DNA of 64,000 bases from Blastococcus sp. CCUG 61487 (GCF_005222955.1 NZ_LWUA01000112.1:1-64000); one strand, 5' to 3'; shown: positions 1 to 7,589, numbered from the stretch's first letter. Numbers and translations are program-made. Notes: generated by a model from the sequence alone, not told the origin.

Positions 1-16
1 TCGGTAAGCCCCATTA

Positions 17-35
17 GTCGTGTCAGGGACACGAC
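17..35. promoter_or_regulatory. Perfect 8-bp inverted repeat upstream of the methylase
   Basis: GTCGTGTC and GACACGAC flank the 3-nt spacer AGG, forming a perfect palindrome about 105 bp before the methylase start. It could be a dimeric repressor operator or a small hairpin ending a gene beyond the window edge. No T-tract follows, so an operator is slightly favoured. The binding protein is unknown. Confidence 0.4.
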
Positions 36-141
36 GACCCGTCCCGGCCCGCGAACCGGTAGGCAGTCGCCACCATCGGGCCCGATCGGAGACTCGGCGT
101 TTCGTAGCCACCGCGCGCGCTACGAAAGGCAGGCTGCCGAC

Positions 142-798
142 GTGCCGCGACGACGTACCTGCCTGGCCTGCAAGCGCCCCCTGGCTCACCCCGACACCGG
201 CCGGCCCCGCACGTACTGCTCACTGAGCTGCCGACAACGGCTGTACCGCAAGCGCCGCAAGCAACAGCAGCGCGAGGAGGCGAGCCTGCTGGCTCAGCTG
301 TGGGCCACCCCTGTCGCGCTACGCGCGCTGGTCTGGGCCGCGTTCCCGCACATCACCCTCGACGTCGCCGCCACCCGGGACACCGCGCTGACCGAGCTCT
401 TCATCGGGCCCGACCAGACCGACCCTCGTCTTCGGGACGCCTTGAACCCGGAGGTGGACTGGGCCGAGCTGGCCGCCGGCGGAGCCTGCTGGATGAACTG
501 CCCGTACCGGCGCGATCTGCTGCCGCGGTTCCTCGCCAAGGCGGTGGCCACCACCGCACACTGCGACGTGATCGGCCTGATTCCCTGCAAGCCGACCGAG
601 CGCTGGTGGATTACGTGGGTCCGAGACGCCGGCGCTCGCTGGGAGGCCATCCCCGGCCGGGTGGCCTTCGACCATCCCGACGGGACACCCGGCCGGTCCG
701 CTCCCATGGGTGTCGCGCTCGTGCACTGGCCGGCGCGGATCGGCGAGCTCCCTCCAGCTGGTGAGACGCGGCTGCTCGGCGTCGCGACCGACCGGTAG
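142..798 (+). CDS. Phage-type DNA N6-adenine methyltransferase-like protein with zinc-ribbon head
   Basis: The 218-residue protein starts at GTG after a purine-rich stretch (GAAAGGCAGG). Residues 7-30 hold CxxC and CSLSC pairs followed by a basic tract, as in a treble-clef or ribbon DNA-binding finger. The rest follows the phage Dam layout: WATP near 54, LDVAAT at 73-78 (SAM-site strand) and a catalytic tetrapeptide at 119-122. It ends with the W/R-rich, GRVAF-containing tail of that family. The tetrapeptide reads NCPY instead of the usual NPPY/DPPY, so activity is uncertain. It would methylate adenine in DNA, either as a phage-borne modification or as protection for the element. No restriction enzyme is adjacent. 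Family assignment is by remembered pattern, not a search. Confidence 0.7.
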   Translation: MPRRRTCLACKRPLAHPDTGRPRTYCSLSCRQRLYRKRRKQQQREEASLLAQLWATPVALRALVWAAFPHITLDVAATRDTALTELFIGPDQTDPRLRDALNPEVDWAELAAGGACWMNCPYRRDLLPRFLAKAVATTAHCDVIGLIPCKPTERWWITWVRDAGARWEAIPGRVAFDHPDGTPGRSAPMGVALVHWPARIGELPPAGETRLLGVATDR

Positions 799-947
799 AC
801 GGCCGGCGCCGCCCTCACCGCGGCCGGGGACTCACTCGTTGTCGTGAACCGGCCGCCTGCCGCTCAAGGTCGACCGCGGCCCGGCCGATGCAGTCCGTGC
901 GGTGATGAACCGCCGCCCCGCAAGGGGCCGCGCCCGCTCGGGCGCCG

Positions 948-982
948 GGGCCCTGGGCCGTCCTTGAGACGGCCCAGGGCCC
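948..982. terminator. 15-bp perfect hairpin between convergent genes
   Basis: Two perfectly complementary 15-nt arms (948-962 and 968-982) flank the loop CTTGA, and a pyrimidine-rich TTCTCCTT tail follows on the plus strand. It lies between the ends of the methylase (+) and the small HTH-like gene (-), so it probably terminates both. The rest of 799-1022 shows no convincing gene. Confidence 0.75.
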
Positions 983-1022
983 TTCTCCTTCGAGGCGCTC
1001 GCCGGGCGGCACCGGCCGACGG

Positions 1023-1340
1023 TCACCAGCCGTAGACGGCACGCAGGAGCGCGGCCATAACGGTCTCGCCCATGAAGCGCTCCCCGGCCAGGCACCGCGT
1101 CCACACCGTCTGCGAGACGCCGAACGCCCGGGCGGTGCGCCGACCGGCGCCGTGCTCCCGGACGTTCCGGTAGAGGACGACGAGCTCGTGCTGGATTCGG
1201 GCGACGTTCGCCGAGACCGCGTCGCCGCCGGCCGGCACCCGGCACGGTGCCTCGGCGACGAGACCGAAGCCGAGCGGGATGTAGTCGCGCGGGGTCAGCC
1301 GCCGGCGGCGGTCGAGGTGGTTGGCACCGGGTCGGTTCAT
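1023..1340 (-). CDS. Small HTH-like protein, probable regulator of the divergent operon
   Basis: This 105-residue basic protein has its ATG at 1340. Residues about 67-100 (ARAFGVSQTVWTRCLAGER) resemble a helix-turn-helix in which GVSQTVW would be the turn and recognition helix. I do not recognise the family. It is transcribed divergently from the E2-E1 operon, and a 13-bp inverted repeat lies in the shared 177-bp promoter region. That is the usual layout for a repressor controlling itself and its neighbour. Function is inferred from position and the weak HTH only. Confidence 0.5.
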   Translation of the reverse strand: MNRPGANHLDRRRRLTPRDYIPLGFGLVAEAPCRVPAGGDAVSANVARIQHELVVLYRNVREHGAGRRTARAFGVSQTVWTRCLAGERFMGETVMAALLRAVYGW

Positions 1341-1401
1341 GGCTGGCAGAGGTGCCGGCCCCCGGCTGACATGGCATTCGGCTAGTCACCCGGACGGGTT
1401 G

Positions 1402-1431
1402 GATGTTGCCCGGCGATGGCCGGGCAACATC
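1402..1431. promoter_or_regulatory. 13-bp inverted repeat in divergent promoter region
   Basis: GATGTTGCCCGGC and its exact complement GCCGGGCAACATC flank a 4-nt spacer, midway between the HTH-like gene and the first gene of the E2-E1 operon. Perfect symmetry and position suggest an operator for a dimeric regulator. It could also form a 5' hairpin in either leader transcript. Confidence 0.5.
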
Positions 1432-1517
1432 AGTGATCTTGATGCGCCTCTCGCGCGCGCGGGCTGCGATCGGGTTCCGCCGCTGACCACAGCGGCCGAC
1501 CTGAGAGGACCGGCGCA

Positions 1518-1889
1518 GTGACCGAGGAGAACCACAAGCCGCAGGCCCAGGGCCCCGGCAACCATGAGACGGCGGCAATGCCGGAGGGCGTCGGCACGCC
1601 CGAGTCCGCCGCGGCCAGTGGCGAGGACCACCACGAGAGCGCCGCGGCACCGCCGTCATCGAGCACGACCGAGGGCGAACCCATCGCACCCTCGGCGCCG
1701 CCGGCACCGGTCGCCCCGCAGCCTTCGGCCACCTCCCGCGAGCCCGGCCAGCGGCGCATCACCCGACACACCACCACCTCAACCACGCACACGGAGACGA
1801 CAACCGACGAGACGGTGGTGGAAACGGTCGCGATCGCCCCGCCGGTGTACGCCGCACCCTCCGGCGAGCACCCGCGGCCAGTGGGCTGA
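1518..1889 (+). CDS. Disordered acidic protein ending in glycine; candidate modifier or substrate of the E2-E1 enzyme
   Basis: The 123-residue protein starts at GTG behind a GAGAGGA site. Residues 1-75 are rich in Pro, Glu, Ala, Ser and Gly and look disordered. Residues about 78-105 are Thr-rich with alternating strand-like character (TSTTHTETTTDETVVETVAI). The last residues are HPRPVG, so the chain ends in a free glycine, the residue that E1 enzymes adenylate. Its stop overlaps the start of the E2-E1 fusion (TGATG), implying coupled translation. There is no recognisable beta-grasp fold, so a ubiquitin-like role would be of the disordered Pup kind, or it may be a tagged target. That role is inference. 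It is unlike any family I know. Confidence 0.6.
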   Translation: MTEENHKPQAQGPGNHETAAMPEGVGTPESAAASGEDHHESAAAPPSSSTTEGEPIAPSAPPAPVAPQPSATSREPGQRRITRHTTTSTTHTETTTDETVVETVAIAPPVYAAPSGEHPRPVG

Positions 1890-3781
1890 TGAGCGCCTCG
1901 ACGACGGCCAGCACCACCGCGGCCTGGTGGCTGGCCTATCCGGACGTGTGGGCGGCGGAGCAGGCCGCGCTCGGCGCGGCCGACGCCACCTGGTCTCAGG
2001 AGGACACGCACGACCCCGTGGAGCCCGACGATGGACCTGGCGCTGTGCCACTGCTGGTGCTGAACGTCGACTGGCCGCACCCCGCGGCACAGCCCGGGGA
2101 CCCGGCCACCCTTCGGCTGAGAGTCGACTTCCCGGCCGCGTACCCGTGGTTCGCCCCGCAGGTCGTGCTGCCCGAACCGCTGCCCGGGCTCTCCCGGCAC
2201 CGCCACCCGGTCACCGGCCAGCTGTGTCTGCTGGCCGACCCCGAAGACTGGCAGGCCGGCAGTACCCTCGCCGGGCTGCTGACCGGTCAGCTGCCGCGGC
2301 TGCTGGCTGCCGGCCGCGACACCGGTGCCAGGCCGGCGACCCTGGCGCTGGAAGCCGGCGCCGAAGCGGCATGGACCCGGTCGCACCTGTCGCTGGGGGC
2401 GCTCCTGGTCGACACCAACTGCGTGCCGGCACCCGAGGTGCCCGGCGGCTGGGCGGACCTGATCACCGTGAGCAGGACGATCGCTCCGGTCTCCGCGCTG
2501 ATCACGCTTCGAGGCCCGGAGCAGCAGGTGCTGTGGGAGAGCCAGGCCTTCACGCGGCACAACGCCCGCCGCATCAGCTGGGTCCGCCTGCCCGACACCC
2601 CCGCCGACGGCGTCGACGGAGCCGTGCTGTGGGCCCGGGCGACCGAGCAGCTGGCCGAGCTCGGCGGCGAGGACGAGCCGAACGCCGTCGCGGTGCTGGT
2701 GGACAGCGAGGGCCCTGGCCGGCGGCCGTGCGAGGAGTGGTTGCTGCTCACCCGCGGCGTGCCCAAGCCGCGCAGCCTGGAGGCGCTGCTTGAGCCTGCC
2801 GAACCGCCCACCCAGGACGTGTCCCCTGCTGAGGTCGGTGGTGGGCAGCTGTCCCTGTTCGACGGAGACGAGCCTGCGATGCCAGCCCACGAGGTGCCGG
2901 CGGGCACACCGCCGCGCTCGCCCCAGGTACGGGTGCGGCGCAGCTACGCCATCGACCGGGACGCTCTCACCGCCCGGCTGCCCGGTGACCCCGCCCGCCT
3001 CGCCCAGGCCACGGCGACAGTCGTCGGGGTCGGCGCCCTCGGCGGGCCCGTGGCCCTCGAGCTGGCCCGCGCCGGCGTCGGCGGACTACACCTCATCGAC
3101 GGCGACCTGCACGACCCCGCCACCGGCGCCAGGCAACTGCTGACGATCCGCGACGCCGGCAGCCCCAAGGCACTCGCCGTCGCACTCTCCCTCATCGACG
3201 TGAACCCCCACCTCCAGCTCACGACGGGGCTCCGCCCCCTGGGCGCCGACGACGGCCGCGAGCTGCCCGGGCTGACGGCCAGCACCCTGGTGATCGACTG
3301 CACCGCCAACCCCGCCGCCAACCGCTACCTCGCCGCCCACCTGGGCGTCACCGGGACCCCGCTGCTGATCGCCTCGGCAACCGCCGGCGCCTGGGGAGGT
3401 GCCATCACGGCGCTGCCCGCCGCCGGCGGCGGCTGCTGGGAGTGCCTGCAGCTGCATCGCGGCGCCCGCACAGTGCCGTGGCCGCCCGCCCGCCCCGACG
3501 CCCAGCTCACCCCCGTCGGCTGCTCCCACCCGACCTACGAAGGCGCCTGGACCGACAGCCTCGGCCACGTCGCCCTGCAGACCGCCCGCACCGCCATAGC
3601 GCTGCTCACCGCACCCGCCGGCGCGACAGCGGCGGCGTCCGGGAACCCCTACGGGGACCTGCAGGTGGTCACCCTCTACCGGCGCGGCCGCCCGGTGCAT
3701 CCCCGCTGGCAGACACGCCAACTGACAGTGCACCCGGCCTGTCCCCTCCATCAGGCTCGTCGCCGCCGGGGATCGCAGTGA
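1889..3781 (+). CDS. E2-E1 fusion (ubiquitin-conjugating plus ThiF/E1-type), Cap2-like
   Basis: This 630-residue enzyme has the domain order of the CBASS protein Cap2. Residues 55-135 form an E2 domain: YPWFAPQVV strand, His104/His106, then GQLCLL with putative catalytic Cys113, and a Trp eight residues later. A linker of about 200 residues follows. From about 375 there is a ThiF-like Rossmann domain with GVGALGG (380-386), a DGD acidic motif near 405, GSPK and an IDCTANP motif. CWEC (Zn-type) comes next, then GCSHPTY with candidate E1 catalytic Cys545. As I recall, Enterobacter Cap2 uses C109 and C548, so both the spacing and the motifs agree. It should adenylate a C-terminal Gly and pass it via E1 and E2 thioesters to a target. 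No cyclase, JAB peptidase or effector is adjacent. Confidence 0.88.
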   Translation: MSASTTASTTAAWWLAYPDVWAAEQAALGAADATWSQEDTHDPVEPDDGPGAVPLLVLNVDWPHPAAQPGDPATLRLRVDFPAAYPWFAPQVVLPEPLPGLSRHRHPVTGQLCLLADPEDWQAGSTLAGLLTGQLPRLLAAGRDTGARPATLALEAGAEAAWTRSHLSLGALLVDTNCVPAPEVPGGWADLITVSRTIAPVSALITLRGPEQQVLWESQAFTRHNARRISWVRLPDTPADGVDGAVLWARATEQLAELGGEDEPNAVAVLVDSEGPGRRPCEEWLLLTRGVPKPRSLEALLEPAEPPTQDVSPAEVGGGQLSLFDGDEPAMPAHEVPAGTPPRSPQVRVRRSYAIDRDALTARLPGDPARLAQATATVVGVGALGGPVALELARAGVGGLHLIDGDLHDPATGARQLLTIRDAGSPKALAVALSLIDVNPHLQLTTGLRPLGADDGRELPGLTASTLVIDCTANPAANRYLAAHLGVTGTPLLIASATAGAWGGAITALPAAGGGCWECLQLHRGARTVPWPPARPDAQLTPVGCSHPTYEGAWTDSLGHVALQTARTAIALLTAPAGATAAASGNPYGDLQVVTLYRRGRPVHPRWQTRQLTVHPACPLHQARRRRGSQ

Positions 3782-4146
3782 CCGACCGGGCGGCGGAGTT
3801 GTGTGACGTCCTGCAGCTCTGCCTGACCTTCGCCACCTCCGGGTCCCCGGTGCAGCAGGCAGCGGTCGTCCGTGACGGACGGGCCGCGCTCGACGAGCTC
3901 CGGCAGCTGCTCGCCTCCCGGCAGTGGCCGCGGGTCGTCCGCGGCGGCCTGCCGCCCGGCCCGTACTTCCTGCAACTCGACGACCGGGCACTCACCGGCC
4001 TGCTCGCTGACACGCAGGACGCGTACGGCGAGCTCCAGGAACGCCTGCACACCGCCGAGGCACGACTGCGCGACTGCCAGGACCGCTTGCAGTCCGCTCT
4101 GTCCGCTTCCTCCGACGACACCGACCGGCCCGAGGAGACCCCGTGA
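3778..4146 (+). CDS. Helical protein of the E2-E1 operon, unrecognised
   Basis: The 122-residue protein begins at a GTG overlapping the fusion's stop (GTGA), so translation is probably coupled. Residues 1-45 look helical (DRAAELCDVLQLCL), a Gly/Pro segment around 55-65 follows, and residues about 78-112 have heptad-like spacing (LLADTQDAYGELQERLHTAE) typical of a short coiled coil. The tail is acidic. No catalytic motif is visible. It may be a partner or adaptor of the conjugating enzyme, judged from operon position alone. Confidence 0.6.
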   Translation: MTDRAAELCDVLQLCLTFATSGSPVQQAAVVRDGRAALDELRQLLASRQWPRVVRGGLPPGPYFLQLDDRALTGLLADTQDAYGELQERLHTAEARLRDCQDRLQSALSASSDDTDRPEETP

Positions 4147-4511
4147 CCGAGCCACCCCACGACCAGGCCGGACACGAACGGCCGGACGTCAACGACAACG
4201 AAGCGGGAGAGCCGCAGGTGGTCATCCGGCTCCGCATCCCCGGCCCGGTGCCACCGAAGGCAGCCCCGCCCGGTGCGACCACCATGCGAGTGGTGACCGA
4301 GGGCGCCGTCTACGAGTTCCACGCCGGATCGATGACGGCAGTACGGCTGCGCCGCGACGGCAGTCACCTCCGCCGGGACGGTGAACCCCTGGCCCTGCTC
4401 AGCTGGCCGGCACCGGTCGTCGGGCGCGGCATGGAGCTGCAGCTGCTTGTGCGGGAGGACGGCATCCCCACGACCAGGTTCACCAGCACCGTGAGGCGGG
4501 TCGAGCGTTGA
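4143..4511 (+). CDS. Beta-rich protein of the E2-E1 operon, unrecognised
   Basis: The 122-residue protein starts at GTG and overlaps the previous stop (GTGA). The first 25 residues are polar and acidic. The rest alternates hydrophobic strands and turns (VVIRLRIPG, MRVVTEGAVYEF, ALLSWPAP, MELQLLVRED), suggesting a small beta barrel or sandwich. It ends in VRRVER with no terminal glycine, so it is not an obvious ubiquitin-like modifier unless processed. A divergent beta-grasp fold cannot be excluded by eye. The tight coupling says it works with the E2-E1 enzyme. Confidence 0.6.
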   Translation: MTEPPHDQAGHERPDVNDNEAGEPQVVIRLRIPGPVPPKAAPPGATTMRVVTEGAVYEFHAGSMTAVRLRRDGSHLRRDGEPLALLSWPAPVVGRGMELQLLVREDGIPTTRFTSTVRRVER

Positions 4512-4539
4512 GCAGGCACCCGACCTGCCCGCGGTCGCC

Positions 4540-5088
4540 GTGATCAACGAACCCGAGGCGCGCCCGCCCGCCGCGGAGCACCGCTGGCGCTGGCAGAGGC
4601 ACACCGAAGGTGCGATCGAGTGGGTCGCACCTGCTCCGGGACAGCTGGGTGTCGACGGCGGCACGGTCACCGTGAGTCCGCCCAGCGCCCATCCGGGCCG
4701 CTGCCCGTCATGCGGACGGGACACAGGCTTCCGCGTCGCGTTCCTCGTGCTGCCCGTGTGCTCACCGTTCGGCCCGGTCGGTGAGGGCTGCTCACGCGCC
4801 CATGCGACCGAGACCATCGCAGCGAGGTGGTCGAGCTGGGCAGACGTCGTCGCCGCGCACACCGAAGCGGCCGCCAAGCTCCGCGATCAGCCGGAGGTGT
4901 CGGAGTGGGACGAGCGGACCGCTGCCTACCTCGAGCACCGCGGTCAGTACGCCGCCTTCCTGGCCAGCGCGCCCACTGACGCCGCACGCCGCCTCGCCCT
5001 TCGACTGTGGAGCGGTGACCCGCCCCGCCTCAGCGTCGCCGACACCGCCACGATCGTCGCCGGCATCCTGGCCGAACCACCCGGATAG
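4540..5088 (+). CDS. Cys-containing protein of the E2-E1 operon, unrecognised
   Basis: The 182-residue protein is 28 nt after the previous stop, with a GTG start; no in-frame ATG or GTG lies closer to the preceding gene. Residues 56-85 contain CPSCGRD, PVCSPF and GCSRAH, a spacing that could bind zinc. A helical C-terminal half (residues 95-180, Ala/Asp/Glu-rich) follows. A zinc finger at the end of a ubiquitin-like operon invites comparison with E3 or deconjugase partners, but no RING or JAB signature is present. It is the last gene of the operon, followed by a hairpin. Confidence 0.6.
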   Translation: MINEPEARPPAAEHRWRWQRHTEGAIEWVAPAPGQLGVDGGTVTVSPPSAHPGRCPSCGRDTGFRVAFLVLPVCSPFGPVGEGCSRAHATETIAARWSSWADVVAAHTEAAAKLRDQPEVSEWDERTAAYLEHRGQYAAFLASAPTDAARRLALRLWSGDPPRLSVADTATIVAGILAEPPG

Positions 5089-5119
5089 GACGCGCAGTTC
5101 AGCGGCGGGACGCGGCACG

Positions 5120-5140
5120 GAACAGGGCTGATGCCTGTTC
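5120..5140. terminator. Hairpin between E2-E1 operon and transposase-like gene
   Basis: GAACAGG and CCTGTTC flank a 7-nt loop in the 66-bp gap between two convergent transcription units. It has no strong T-run and may act in both directions. Confidence 0.5.
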
Positions 5141-5154
5141 TGGACAGTTGCCGA

Positions 5155-6645
5155 TCAGGCGGAGTGCAGCGACCTGCCCCGACTGCTCGCGGGCGTGGCC
5201 ACGCCTACCTGTGCCGCCCGGTGAGCCACGACGGCGTTGGACAGCAACGCGAAGCACACCGCGTCGAGCAGCTGACGCCGCCACCCCAAGCTCATCGCCC
5301 TGTTCACCAGCAGCGACCGCTTGAACGCGCTGTTGAACGCCTCGGAGTCGTTGCGGATCCCGTAGAGCCGGGCGAAGTCCTCCTCGCCCTCGGCGATCAG
5401 CCGCACGTTCTCGGCGCGGCGGGCATCGGGGTCGCCGGGCTCACCGTGCGGGGTGATCCAGGCGTCGAAGTCCCCCCGGGCGCACGGCACCACGAAGGCG
5501 GCGGAGAAGTGGTAGTTGCCGTTGCCGCGGCGGGGACGCTTCACCTGCCGGCGGGTGAGCCGGTGTGCCACGACCGGATCGCCGGTGTCGCCAAGCGTGA
5601 CCTCCACGATCGCGCCGTCGACGGCGGCGAGGGCGTGGGTGCACGCGCCGTCGTCGGTGTCGTGCTCCCAGCTGCCCAGCGGGTAGCTCTTGACGGCCTT
5701 GAGCCCTCCACGCTCGGCCTTCTCCGCGTCGCTGAGCGGTGCCGCGGCGACCTTGTTGACCACGACCAGCCCGTGCCGGGTCATCAGCTTCTCCAGGTGC
5801 ACGCCGCGCAGCGCGCCGTCGTAGACCACGGCCTGCACGCCGGCGCCGGCGACGCGGTGCACATCACCGATGAGCAGGACCGCGGCCTCGGCCTCCCGAC
5901 CGGGCCGCTCGGCCCGCCCTACCGCGAGCACGACCCGCTGAAAGGCGGCATCGCCGCGGGCGTAGACGACGACCAGGTTGGTGCCGTGCACCGGGCCGGT
6001 GTGCCCGTGCCACTCGGCACTGTCGGGGTCGTAGCGGCGGGTCGGTGTGTCCACCAACTCGCCGGTGCCCTTGTCGCGGTAGCGGCGCACGCGCTCCCCC
6101 GTCTCCGGGTCCTCGATCCACACCACGGGCGGCGGCTTGTACAGCGAGCGGACGACCGTGCCGTCGCCGTAGACCGTTCGGGAGCGGGCCGGATGGTTCA
6201 GCGAACCCGGGCCCTTCGGATCCAGCAGCCCCAACGAGCGGGCCTGCGCCACCGAGCCGGCGATGAACAGCCGGTGCATCTCGGCCAGCGCCACATCGGT
6301 GGTGAGGTGGGTGTTGCGGGCGTACTGCCAGGCGGCCCAGGTCGGCGCCCGGTCCCCCGGCGGCGCCCACAGCTCGTCGGGCAGTTCGTCCCGCATGGCG
6401 GCAGCCTCGGCCTGCATCAGCGGCCACAGGCCGCCGGTGCGCAGCTCGGCGTCCAGCTTCGCGCCCGAACGGGTCATCCGGGCCAACACGCCGAAGGCGA
6501 TCAGCAGGTAGCCGGGGTACACGGGTCGGCGCCCCACCGGCGGATCCGCCGGAATGAGTGTGCCCAGCTCGTAGATCAGGCGGTGCCGCATGACCGCCCG
6601 CACCTGCTCCACGGTCGAGGGCACAGCGCTGCGCGGGCGGCTCAT
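5155..6645 (-). CDS. DDE transposase-like protein
   Basis: This 496-residue protein has an RNase H-like arrangement of acidic residues. The first Asp is in VYGDGTVV and the second in VVYDGALRG. A Glu sits in NDSEAFNSAFK, followed by a helical Trp/Arg-rich C-terminus (SLGWRRQLLDAVCFALL), as in IS4/IS1182-like DDE transposases. The ATG overlaps the stop of the upstream recombinase-fold gene (ATGA), so the two are co-translated and probably act together. I see no terminal inverted repeats at 5.1 or 7.9 kb, so mobility as a classical insertion sequence is unproven. Confidence 0.65.
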   Translation of the reverse strand: MSRPRSAVPSTVEQVRAVMRHRLIYELGTLIPADPPVGRRPVYPGYLLIAFGVLARMTRSGAKLDAELRTGGLWPLMQAEAAAMRDELPDELWAPPGDRAPTWAAWQYARNTHLTTDVALAEMHRLFIAGSVAQARSLGLLDPKGPGSLNHPARSRTVYGDGTVVRSLYKPPPVVWIEDPETGERVRRYRDKGTGELVDTPTRRYDPDSAEWHGHTGPVHGTNLVVVYARGDAAFQRVVLAVGRAERPGREAEAAVLLIGDVHRVAGAGVQAVVYDGALRGVHLEKLMTRHGLVVVNKVAAAPLSDAEKAERGGLKAVKSYPLGSWEHDTDDGACTHALAAVDGAIVEVTLGDTGDPVVAHRLTRRQVKRPRRGNGNYHFSAAFVVPCARGDFDAWITPHGEPGDPDARRAENVRLIAEGEEDFARLYGIRNDSEAFNSAFKRSLLVNRAMSLGWRRQLLDAVCFALLSNAVVAHRAAQVGVATPASSRGRSLHSA

Positions 6646-7589
6646 CGCGCCTCCCGCCAGGCCAGCGCGATGTCCTCCGCGGCGGAGTCCAGGCTGCGCG
6701 CCCCCAGCCGCAGGGCCACCTCCTCGACCGGCGCACCGGCATCGAACAGCTCACGGCCCGCCCAGTGGCGCAGCGACGCCGGGCGTACATCCGGCTCCGC
6801 GCTCAACCCGGCCAGGTCCAGCACGGTGCCGAGCGCATTGCAGACGCTCGCCTGCCCGACGTGCCCACCGGGCCTCGCCGCCCCGCGGTAGGCCAGAAGC
6901 GTGTCCGGGGTGGCACCGGCCGCATGCAGTGCGTCCAGGTGACGCACCAGCACTGCCCGGCCCCATGCGGTCAGCTCCCCGGTGCGCGGGTCGTGGCGGC
7001 GGGTACCGGGCAGCTGCACCGCCTCGGGTCGGCGTGGGTGGTCCAGGTCGCGGATCCGCAGCGCGCTGATCTCGCTGGACACAGCGGTGGTCTCCCCCAG
7101 CGCCCAGCAGACCGCCAGCCGCAGCGTCTTCGCTCCCACGCCCATCCGGCTCGACATGCGGCACAGCGCCGCCTCGTCAGCGGTCAGCGGCCGTGCGGCG
7201 AGCACGCCGCGGGGGGGCAGGACCAAGTCCAGCGTGGGATCCCCGTCGTACCAGCCGCGAGATCGCAGCGATCGGTACAGCATCCGCAGACAGGTGCGCC
7301 GGGCGTGCATCGTGGCCAGCTCCGGCGGCAGCCCGGCCCGCGTTGGGGCGTGCACGAACGCCGCGGCGTCCTCTGGCCGTTCCTGCCCGAACCGGTGGAC
7401 ACCGGTGCGTTCCAGTCGGCGCACGTACCGGCCGACCGTCTCGGTGGCACGCAGCATCGTCTGCTCGCTGATTACCCGCTCGTCGCGCCACTGCGCGATC
7501 ACAGCGGCCATCGCGTCGGCCAGCGGTGGCCAGGCTTTCGCCGTGGCCGTCGCCGGCGGGGTGCTCTTGGCGGCTACCCGTCGCCCCAC
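6642..7589 (-). CDS. Tyrosine-recombinase-fold protein lacking catalytic residues
   Basis: The start chosen is GTG at 7589, behind AAGGGAGA at 5-nt spacing, giving 315 residues; an open frame continues upstream to 7736 without a good site. The N-terminal half resembles a SAM-like core-binding domain. The C-terminal half follows the XerC/D pattern: SSEISALRIRDLD where GLRxSEL is usual, and RPASLRHWAGRELFDAG for box II. The box I Arg appears as Val/Ser, the LGH histidine is Ala (LGA), and the nucleophilic Tyr position holds Asp (AAEDIAL). It therefore probably binds DNA without cutting. It is coupled to the DDE protein, suggesting an accessory targeting or end-binding role. Confidence 0.6.
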   Translation of the reverse strand: MGRRVAAKSTPPATATAKAWPPLADAMAAVIAQWRDERVISEQTMLRATETVGRYVRRLERTGVHRFGQERPEDAAAFVHAPTRAGLPPELATMHARRTCLRMLYRSLRSRGWYDGDPTLDLVLPPRGVLAARPLTADEAALCRMSSRMGVGAKTLRLAVCWALGETTAVSSEISALRIRDLDHPRRPEAVQLPGTRRHDPRTGELTAWGRAVLVRHLDALHAAGATPDTLLAYRGAARPGGHVGQASVCNALGTVLDLAGLSAEPDVRPASLRHWAGRELFDAGAPVEEVALRLGARSLDSAAEDIALAWREAR

